A DNA stretch of 32,761 bases, from NCBI GenBank assembly GCA_046706145.1, contig JBJKPP010000199.1, positions 1 to 32,761 on the forward strand, written 5' to 3'. Under the pieces are notes generated by a model, which saw only the letters and a list, made by a program, of their open reading frames with translations, had not been told where the DNA came from and did not search any database. The position numbers and the translations under genes were made by a program. Of the stretch, positions 25,889 to 32,761 are shown piece after piece (position 1 is the stretch's first letter; each line of letters starts with the position of its first letter). The stretch comes from JBJKPP01 sp046706145 (GTDB lineage Bacteria; Bacteroidota; Ignavibacteria; Ignavibacteriales; Ignavibacteriaceae).

Positions 25889-28800
25889 TTATTTGATAAC
25901 GGCTATCTTTATAATTTTCGATTGTGTTTTTCCCGAATTGCTAGTTGCTTCAATCCTTGCAAGATAGACTCCACTTTGAACATTGCTCACATTCCAGACA
26001 GTCTCATTATCAAATCCCCCTTTTGCATTGTCATTCATTTCTGCCACCAAATCTCCAGCAAGGTCAAATATTTTTATATTAATTTTTGAATCTTCAGATA
26101 CGTAATAACGTATGTTTGTACTATTTCCATAAACAGGGTTTGGATAATTATAGGCTTGACCAGATGGAAAAAATTGTGTTATCTGATTATTACTTAAAGC
26201 TTTATCCAGGAAAGAATTATTCAAGCTGCTTCCATTTGCTTCTGACCAATAAAGTATCGGGCTGCCGCTGTAAATATTCCATGAATAAAAATTGTAATTT
26301 TGAGTTAGAGCTGACAGATCTATATTTCCATCATTTATAGAAACAGCAGGAACCAGGGAAATTTTATTCCCGGTTGAGATTGGGAAACCACTAATCACTT
26401 TACCACTAGCCCCATCAAAGGCAAAAATACGCCCGTCAGTAGTCGAAACTATAACCTCTGGCTTGGAATCACCCGTAAAGTCAACAGATAGAGGAGTGCC
26501 TTCAAATCCAATATTCTCAGGATCTTTTACCGGGAAGTTATCAGCATTAGCGCCTTGTAAATTAACAGCATACAATTTGCCATTTGAGCAAAACATTATG
26601 TAATTATCACCATCCTGCTTTAAATCGGATAAAGAAAAAGATTTTATACTGTCAGCACCAACGTTAAATTTCTTAACTACGCTTCCGTTTTGAATTATAT
26701 AAAAATTGGATCCCTTCGTTAAGATAATAGAAGTGAGCGTGCCATCCTTTGACTTTGTTAATGCAAAATCAACTGGCGCTCCACCTATAAACATAGAATT
26801 TCCCCGGTTGTCCTTAAAAAAAGTCTCGTTATAATCAGCTGTGCCTCGAGCAAAATTTGATTTAGAAACAGTTATCAGAGTAAGAGAAGAAACAGAAGAC
26901 AAATAACTGCCGTATGCTGCCAGCTTAAATAAAGGATGATCTGCACCGTTAAGAAATATAGGGAGAGCTTTATCGGTTGAATTCAGTAAACTGTTATTAT
27001 ATTGATAAATATTGCCGTTATTTGAGCCGACAAAAACACTTAAGTTTCCATTATTCTTCACTATAACAGGAGAGCTTTCAATGCTTGCCGATGAACTGGC
27101 TGGTATATTAAAGTGAAATGTTGTATTTGCGTTAGATGTTTCAACATACACGTTCAAAGTACTATCGGTAATGCCAAAAATAAATAATGAATCATTTTCA
27201 AATATCGAAGCAGGTTTAACATCTGAAAATGCACTTAGCTGTTTTACTATACTTCCCTTTTGATCATAAAGTGTTAAATCTGCATTATTAGCCAGACCAA
27301 GGTAAAAGGAATCATTTATAGCAATCGCTGATAGGCCCGAATAACTCACATTTGTTGGAATCTGAAGTTTGAACACAGGTTTTATTAAAGAATCTCCCAT
27401 GCTAACGTTAAAACTCATCTTATTTGCTATTGAAGAAAAATCAGAAATTGTGATTAAACTATTAGCGCCGTCATTAGAATTGCTATTGGGTTGTGTATCA
27501 GGCCCAAATTTATCTTTAAAAAACCTTGAAGGGTTATTTTTATACCAAAGGTCTGTTTGATCACCCTCTACAATTACAGTATTGCCTAAAATATCAGTGT
27601 ACTCATAACCAATGTCCTGCACTCCATCGGCCTCTTCAATGTAAACGCCTCTGTTCTTAGGGTCTGCATTTATTGCATCTTCTCCTATTTTCTGATTTAT
27701 AATATTATCATCGATATGCCAAATTAAAATTCCGCTGCCGGGTAAAGCCCAATCAAATTCATCCACATTTATAACCACACCTCTAAGAGAATCTGTATCA
27801 TAGCTATAAAATCCTGTAGTATCTTTCGGGAAAACTTTGGTTAAAGTATCCCCATCAGAAACATAGGTAATTATAGCCCCATCTTTATGAGCATCTCTTT
27901 GCCTATTCTCCAATAAAAAATACTCGCTAGAATTAATCGGCACTTTAAGTATAGTAGTATCAGAGGAGTTTGCCGCTAATTCTGCTGCAAGATCAACATG
28001 AGAATTGCCAAGTGATATTACTTTAGGCGTTGCCCAGCCAAGAAAAATTTTCTCCCACGCACTGGGCTCCGGCGGGAAAAGTCCATTATATGCAAATATA
28101 GCTTGGCCATCCATCAGCCCAAACCTGCCGATAGCTGTAAGTCCTGTAGAAGTGTTGTATAGATCAGGCAAACCAAGATAACTTGCAATACTTGAAACCA
28201 GAAGTCCATTAATAGAAATTTGTATTAATGTATCTCCAACAACTGTAGATAGCACCCTGCTTTCGGTTTCAGGAATAATCATAGAATTTGTTATATCAAA
28301 ACCTCCACTCGACACTGGAAATCCATTAAACGTTTGTCCATATATCTTTTTCAAAGCGTTGTCACTCAAATAAACAGATGGAAGATCTTTTTCATTTCCC
28401 AAACTTCCAGGAAGAGTCAGATCCTTGCCAACACCGGCGTGAAAAATTAAGAACACATCGTAGTCTTGAAAATCGAAGTTTGGATACATCTGACCGGCTA
28501 TTGCCCACACTTCTTTTGCAAAATTACCAAGCGGAGTAAAATCAGCAGAAGATGAAGGCGAATAATTCTGCATCTGTTGAGAAACGGAGAATGTATCAGG
28601 CAAAACATAGTAAGCTATATTAAGTTTATTATTAGAAACTTTCTTAAAATAATTTTTTACAAATTCCAGATGAGCTTCAAAATATTTCCTGTCATGCGGT
28701 AACGGATCAATAATATCCTGCCCATAATTCTTCGGATAAATTGACCCAAACTTGCCATTACCAACAGTAGATTCATACTTATCTGTCTGAAAGTTCACCA

Positions 28801-28948
28801 TAACAGCAAGTATCTTCAACGTATCCTTATTAAAAGCCGCAGCTTTGTCAGGGCCAGGATATGGATTGATCTTGCCTATAAAAGTTTGGGCAGATAGACT
28901 GCCCAAACCAAATAAAAGCAGAAAAGAAATAAAAAGGGTTTTAATCAT
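25889..28948 (-). CDS. M6-like metalloprotease homologue lacking HExxH, with type IX sorting domain
   Basis: This 1019-residue secreted protein has a signal peptide (MIKTLFISFLLLFGLGSLSA). The first 330 residues resemble M6 (immune inhibitor A-like) peptidases: an N-terminal LKILAVMVNFQTDKY region, GLPDLY at 259-264 and a Met-turn-like GLMD at 277-280. Where the family has HExxH just before GLPDLY, this protein has Ser-Ser-Ile-Ala-Ser at residues 252-256 (bases 28181-28195). The zinc ligands are therefore missing and it is probably inactive. A long beta-rich middle with propeller-like repeats, such as VDFTGDSKPEVIVSTTDGRI, follows. The last 88 residues start YNYPNPV and contain SGVYLARIEA, a type A T9SS sorting domain. 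It lies 15 bases after porV. Confidence 0.8.
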   Translation of the reverse strand: MIKTLFISFLLLFGLGSLSAQTFIGKINPYPGPDKAAAFNKDTLKILAVMVNFQTDKYESTVGNGKFGSIYPKNYGQDIIDPLPHDRKYFEAHLEFVKNYFKKVSNNKLNIAYYVLPDTFSVSQQMQNYSPSSSADFTPLGNFAKEVWAIAGQMYPNFDFQDYDVFLIFHAGVGKDLTLPGSLGNEKDLPSVYLSDNALKKIYGQTFNGFPVSSGGFDITNSMIIPETESRVLSTVVGDTLIQISINGLLVSSIASYLGLPDLYNTSTGLTAIGRFGLMDGQAIFAYNGLFPPEPSAWEKIFLGWATPKVISLGNSHVDLAAELAANSSDTTILKVPINSSEYFLLENRQRDAHKDGAIITYVSDGDTLTKVFPKDTTGFYSYDTDSLRGVVINVDEFDWALPGSGILIWHIDDNIINQKIGEDAINADPKNRGVYIEEADGVQDIGYEYTDILGNTVIVEGDQTDLWYKNNPSRFFKDKFGPDTQPNSNSNDGANSLITISDFSSIANKMSFNVSMGDSLIKPVFKLQIPTNVSYSGLSAIAINDSFYLGLANNADLTLYDQKGSIVKQLSAFSDVKPASIFENDSLFIFGITDSTLNVYVETSNANTTFHFNIPASSSASIESSPVIVKNNGNLSVFVGSNNGNIYQYNNSLLNSTDKALPIFLNGADHPLFKLAAYGSYLSSVSSLTLITVSKSNFARGTADYNETFFKDNRGNSMFIGGAPVDFALTKSKDGTLTSIILTKGSNFYIIQNGSVVKKFNVGADSIKSFSLSDLKQDGDNYIMFCSNGKLYAVNLQGANADNFPVKDPENIGFEGTPLSVDFTGDSKPEVIVSTTDGRIFAFDGASGKVISGFPISTGNKISLVPAVSINDGNIDLSALTQNYNFYSWNIYSGSPILYWSEANGSSLNNSFLDKALSNNQITQFFPSGQAYNYPNPVYGNSTNIRYYVSEDSKINIKIFDLAGDLVAEMNDNAKGGFDNETVWNVSNVQSGVYLARIEATSNSGKTQSKIIKIAVIK

Positions 28949-28963
28949 TAAAGCTATATTCCC

Positions 28964-30151
28964 CTACCTAGGTAAACCTAGAATCTTTTGAGCTATTCCA
29001 CCCCATGCGATATTAATAGAAAATCTTAGAGTGTTTGCTAGCGGGTCATTTTGCCTTCCCTTAAACACATCAGTGGATAAGTAACTAAAGTCGAAACCGT
29101 ATATATCGTACCTTATCCCGGCGCCAAATGTCACAAACTTTCTGTCACCATAGGCTGGATCTTCATAGAAGAAACCTGTCCGGAGTGCAAAACGAAAATC
29201 GCCTGGTACTCCATACCAGTATTCCAGTCCCATTGAAGTTTGAATACTCTGCATCTCTGCAGAAAAGGAGGGCGCTTCCCACGAGGTGAATATCGCTCTG
29301 TAGAACGGATCTGTAGTCGGAGCTATTTCAGCGGCTGTATCTCCAGCGGATGATGTATGAACTAAAAGTTTACTAAAGTCCGCTAAATACGTTAAGGAGT
29401 TGTATTGGTCACTGTATATATTGTATGCAAAGCCTAGTCTGAACTCCGTAGGTATAGGATCTGCCTGTGCCTGATCTATATAATACATCTTTGGACCTAA
29501 GTTACTTAAATCCACACCAATGCTAAGCTTATTGCTAATATCTTCATTGACAAAAGGAAGAACTAATTTCAAAGGTCTCCACATGCCTCCGATATCAAAG
29601 CTGACCGAGGTAGCAACACCGCTTCCCTGTTCCTCTCCAGTTGGTTGATTTGAAAGTTGACTATGAATTAGACGGAAATTAAACCCTATTCCCCAGTCGG
29701 TAGATAATTTAGTAGCGTAACCTACAGTCATGGCAGCATCGAATGAACGAAAGGTTCCGATAGGAGTAGGACTGAACTCATTGGTTCTTATAAATTGACC
29801 ATAGTTCATATATGTTATACTGGCGCCTACTGTTCCTTGCAATTCTTTAAAATATTCTTTGTACGTTAAGTAATCATAGAAAAGATCCAAATTAAATTGC
29901 GGCAGCCAGTTACTATGAGTTATACTAAGCTCAGTTCCTGTTTGATAAGCTAAACCTGCAGGATTCCAGAATACAGCGGAGGAGTTATCGGCTAAACCCG
30001 TTCCTGTTTCTCCCAGTGCACCGAACCTAGAATCAGGAGCAATTAGAAGAAATGGGACAGCTTCTTGACCAACATTTTGGGCATAATTTGTACCAATAAA
30101 AAACGAAACATAAAGCAAGCAGATTAGCAAAAACCTGGATTTTACTCTCAT
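28964..30151 (-). CDS. porV: Type IX secretion outer membrane protein PorV
   Basis: This 395-residue outer membrane barrel is a core part of the type IX secretion machinery. PorV carries cargo from the translocon to the PorU attachment complex and is related to FadL-type barrels. A signal peptide is visible (about residues 1-24). The mature start QEAVPFLLIAPDSRFGALGE and the following GTGLADNSSAVFWNPAGLAY are strong PorV signatures. The rest alternates short beta strands, including GTVGASITYMNYGQF. It follows porU and has an excellent ribosome binding site. Confidence 0.92.
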   Translation of the reverse strand: MRVKSRFLLICLLYVSFFIGTNYAQNVGQEAVPFLLIAPDSRFGALGETGTGLADNSSAVFWNPAGLAYQTGTELSITHSNWLPQFNLDLFYDYLTYKEYFKELQGTVGASITYMNYGQFIRTNEFSPTPIGTFRSFDAAMTVGYATKLSTDWGIGFNFRLIHSQLSNQPTGEEQGSGVATSVSFDIGGMWRPLKLVLPFVNEDISNKLSIGVDLSNLGPKMYYIDQAQADPIPTEFRLGFAYNIYSDQYNSLTYLADFSKLLVHTSSAGDTAAEIAPTTDPFYRAIFTSWEAPSFSAEMQSIQTSMGLEYWYGVPGDFRFALRTGFFYEDPAYGDRKFVTFGAGIRYDIYGFDFSYLSTDVFKGRQNDPLANTLRFSINIAWGGIAQKILGLPR

Positions 30152-30158
30152 TATTTTT

Positions 30159-30163
30159 CCTCC
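30159..30163 (-). promoter_or_regulatory. Strong ribosome binding site of porV
   Basis: On the minus strand GGAGG lies about eight bases before ATG 30151 of porV, the best Shine-Dalgarno match seen in this part of the window. It suggests that porV is translated strongly. Confidence 0.75.
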
Positions 30164-30255
30164 AAATATATATTATCCTTTTATTGAAACTCTTTTAATA
30201 AAATTTAAATAAGTAATTTAAATATTTTTGAGACTCTTTATAGTCTAAAATTTAT
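30164..30255. other. porU-porV intergenic region with two inverted repeats
   Basis: These very AT-rich bases include a five-base stem, AGACT at 30231-30235 and AGTCT at 30242-30246, just after the porU stop. It is not followed by a T-tract on the minus strand, so it does not look like an intrinsic terminator. A further inverted repeat of ATTTAAAT elements lies near 30202-30224. No convincing promoter was found, so porU and porV are probably one transcript. Confidence 0.3.
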
Positions 30256-32761
30256 CTACCTAATGATCGCCAATTTTCCAAGTTCGTTAGCGGAGTATCT
30301 ATCATCCACAGTTTTAACATTTAATTTATATAGATAAACTCCGTTAGCTAAAATACCACCGTACTCATCTCTTCCATCCCAGAAGACCCTGACAAATTTC
30401 TCAGAAACATTGTCTTCTTCAATCTTCTTAATTAGTCTGCCTGCAACTGTATATATAAATATCTTTACGTTTATAGGAGTATTTAAATTCTGCTGAAAAG
30501 TAAACGTAGTGCTCGAAGTAAAAGGGTTCGGGTAGTTGTAAACATCTTTTACTACAAGTGCATCGTTGGTTACTACTGTAAAACTCTTTTCCGCAGTTGA
30601 TGCATTATTGAAAACATCCCAAGCTTTTATTTCAATTGTATAATCACCAGCAGCAAGGTCGCTCAAAGGATAAGCAATTTTTCCCGATCTACCGCTGGAA
30701 TCAATATCGCCTGTAAAATAATTTGTCAAGTTTATAGGGTTGTTTTGATCTCCATTCAGAATACCCTCTAATGTATGACCAACACCTGTGCCTGTAGTAT
30801 TAATTCCAGTTTGATCACTTAGATCGACATACATTGTTGAATTTGGCGTTACTAAATATGAATTCTCATTATTCTTTTGGTCAAAATAAATATCGATGCT
30901 GGGCCCTTTGCCATCATTGACAGCAGCAGTATCCGTGCCGCCAACAATTATTTGATTTGTATATCCAACTCCATCAGAAGAACTATTAAAAAAGTAAAGT
31001 GTGACCTTGCCGTTTTGATCCTGATACGAAATATCTTTAGGTACAACGAAATTAGCAGAAAATTTACCATTAGTAATCGAAATACTTCCGTTGTAAATTA
31101 TGCCCCCCTGTGTCGTCATTGAAAAGCCACTACCTAATTGCGTAAGTGGAACTATAATTTTTGAATCAAAGACTGTCAAAATTGCCTGGCCATTAAAATC
31201 ACTCCATAAAGTATTATCCGGATTAAGTATTTCACCTTCAATTTTAGTCTTGCTTAAGGCCTTAATTTGAACAGTATTTCTTGTATTACTTATAATAGTT
31301 CCGTTAACAGAAGCAATTTTCGCAGAATACTCAGGCTGAAGCAGTCTTAATACCGGATCACATAACAAGAAAAATTTTTCATCATTTTGCCTGCTGCTAC
31401 TGCCAATAACTTTAGCTAAAAAATAAGCCTTTCCTAATGGAATGGGTAAATTCAAGCTGTCTCTTGGAGAGCTAAGCAAATAATTATAAAATGTTTGAGC
31501 AAGGCTGAAGTTTTCGTAAGCTGATACAGGCCTTGAAGAGCAGTATGCCCCAATTTCACCGCTGTTTTCCTTTGCTAATAATTGCTCAGCAGCACTTTGA
31601 TCGGTAGTGAGATCAAAATGGCCGAAGTCGCATGTTGCTGCCGTTAAAAAGAAATATCTGCTATTATTCAATTGGGGTATAGTTGCATCGTTCCAAACAT
31701 TTTCATAAGCCCAATCATGATCATCACCATGACCAATGAAATTCAATATTAACGTGCCTTGATTTATCGCATCTATGATTGCTTGATTAACGGCCGGTTT
31801 CCTTCTACCCTGGCCGTTAATGACAGTTGGATATGCAGCAAGATAAATCTTATCAATATTGAATGATGCTGGAATATTATATTGCGCCAAATTTTCCGTC
31901 TGCGTTGTAAACGTTGAGTTATCGGTGCCAGTTTGCGTTTGGTATCCGTCACCTGCAACCAAAGTTATTTTGTTTCGCCAGGTGTCTTTATCGGAGCTAT
32001 TTTCATAATAAATTATTTTATCTACAATTGTTTTTGCCTCGTCATCTGTTTGACATGTGATTCTTCCAATTGCCAAATCATCTACACCACTATTAATTGG
32101 CTGGCTATCGTCAATCATAACATCATAATCATCAAAAGGGTATGAATTTACTTCATTCAATGAGTTAGTTTCCATAGTGGGAATAAAATCATTATCATGC
32201 CCTTCTATGTTTTTATAATCATAAGTTCCATCACCAAATAACAACACGTATTCCGGTTTAATTGCCCAGTTATTGTATGCATATTTGATGAAATTTCTAA
32301 TTGCGGTTACAGACAAGCTTCCGCAAGAGAACTCATTATAAATTTGGTCCACATCAACAACTATTGTAGAAATTTTTATTTTGGCCTGGTTCTGTCTATA
32401 ATCTTTTAGTCTGTTAGCCTGGTCTTCAAATAATTTATTAGTTATAATTATATATTTTGCCCCGCCTGCAATTCCGTGTAGGTTTTGATTAGATACCTGA
32501 GTTGGATTTTGGGGCGTAAGATAATTACTGCTGCCTACTGCAATGTACTTAGATACAGAACCAGCCTGCTGGCGTGCCTGGAATTTAAATTCGCCTCCGC
32601 TCAACAGAACCGGATTTGAGATTAGTTTTACGTTCGCATGGTCCGTTACATCAAATACTTGGATATTTGTCGAAGAAAAATTGTTTAGATCATATTCAAT
32701 AGTAGCGGTAGTATCTTTTGAAAAGAACTCAAGGAAATCATTTACAGCCTTTAGTTCCTTT
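30256..32761 (-). CDS. porU: Type IX secretion sortase-like protease PorU, family C25 (5' end outside window)
   Basis: The frame is open to the window edge, so the N-terminus is missing; 834 residues are visible (codons begin at 32760). An internal TTG at 32604 is not the real start. PorU cleaves the C-terminal sorting signal of cargo proteins at the cell surface and attaches A-LPS in known systems. The C25 (gingipain-like) catalytic domain is clear. The histidine is in NFIGHGDDHDW (bases 31729-31731) and the cysteine in FLTAATCDFGHF (bases 31630-31632). Beta-sandwich domains follow. The last 95 residues, starting VYNYPNPFTSS and containing LANGVYLYKLNV, are a sorting-type C-terminal domain, which PorU itself also carries in Porphyromonas. 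Confidence 0.88.
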   Translation of the reverse strand, partial: KELKAVNDFLEFFSKDTTATIEYDLNNFSSTNIQVFDVTDHANVKLISNPVLLSGGEFKFQARQQAGSVSKYIAVGSSNYLTPQNPTQVSNQNLHGIAGGAKYIIITNKLFEDQANRLKDYRQNQAKIKISTIVVDVDQIYNEFSCGSLSVTAIRNFIKYAYNNWAIKPEYVLLFGDGTYDYKNIEGHDNDFIPTMETNSLNEVNSYPFDDYDVMIDDSQPINSGVDDLAIGRITCQTDDEAKTIVDKIIYYENSSDKDTWRNKITLVAGDGYQTQTGTDNSTFTTQTENLAQYNIPASFNIDKIYLAAYPTVINGQGRRKPAVNQAIIDAINQGTLILNFIGHGDDHDWAYENVWNDATIPQLNNSRYFFLTAATCDFGHFDLTTDQSAAEQLLAKENSGEIGAYCSSRPVSAYENFSLAQTFYNYLLSSPRDSLNLPIPLGKAYFLAKVIGSSSRQNDEKFFLLCDPVLRLLQPEYSAKIASVNGTIISNTRNTVQIKALSKTKIEGEILNPDNTLWSDFNGQAILTVFDSKIIVPLTQLGSGFSMTTQGGIIYNGSISITNGKFSANFVVPKDISYQDQNGKVTLYFFNSSSDGVGYTNQIIVGGTDTAAVNDGKGPSIDIYFDQKNNENSYLVTPNSTMYVDLSDQTGINTTGTGVGHTLEGILNGDQNNPINLTNYFTGDIDSSGRSGKIAYPLSDLAAGDYTIEIKAWDVFNNASTAEKSFTVVTNDALVVKDVYNYPNPFTSSTTFTFQQNLNTPINVKIFIYTVAGRLIKKIEEDNVSEKFVRVFWDGRDEYGGILANGVYLYKLNVKTVDDRYSANELGKLAIIR

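Noticed and set aside
30140..30180. A TATATTTG (TAnnTTTG-type, Bacteroidetes-like) promoter just before porV
   Set aside because: The match abuts the ribosome binding site, so transcription would start within or after the Shine-Dalgarno sequence, and no -33 TTTG was found at proper spacing.
32604..32761. PorU starting at TTG 32604
   Set aside because: The frame continues open to the window edge with typical protein sequence, so the gene is cut by the window.

Overview
The window is AT-rich and densely coded, with 24 protein genes and no intergenic gap longer than about 121 bases. No RNA genes, CRISPR arrays, insertion sequences or att sites were seen. The gene content points to the Bacteroidota/Chlorobi superphylum, most likely the Ignavibacteria. 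This rests on type IX secretion genes (porU, porV), a cargo-type protein with a C-terminal sorting domain, a ThrA-like aspartokinase/homoserine dehydrogenase, and a PG0541-type PII-like protein next to an RND pump. Several genes have readable Shine-Dalgarno sequences, which is unlike many true Bacteroidetes. The lineage is an inference from gene content.

Region 1 (1-4681, + strand) is an amino-acid biosynthesis operon: the end of thrA, then asd, thrB, thrC and proC. It runs from aspartyl phosphate through aspartate semialdehyde and homoserine to threonine, with the last enzyme of proline synthesis appended.

Region 2 (4709-15192, - strand) holds housekeeping genes. In transcription order these are der, upp, a TPR protein, a bifunctional Rel/Spo stringent-response enzyme, ruvX, a YbbR-domain protein, tmk, a C-terminal processing protease and a GlcD-like FAD oxidase. 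Many junctions are 4-base ATGA overlaps, which suggests translational coupling.

Region 3 (15286-21845, - strand) is a self-contained efflux operon: tetR, tolC, a membrane-fusion lipoprotein, an RND pump and a PII-like PG0541-family protein. The short region before tetR has three TTCGAA sites and looks like an autoregulatory operator.

Region 4 (21846-32761, - strand) is an outer-membrane and secretion cluster. It starts with porU (the sortase-like C25 protease of type IX secretion, cut by the window edge) and porV. Next is a large secreted M6-like protein with a sorting domain, in which the HExxH zinc motif is replaced by Ser-Ser-Ile-Ala-Ser. It is followed by a 1041-residue protein that appears to join a gluzincin-type protease domain, a TolB-like propeller and an Omp85-like barrel, then a small membrane protein. 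This cluster is the most unusual part of the window. The hypothesis is that porU/porV and the two large proteins form a cell-surface processing or assembly module.
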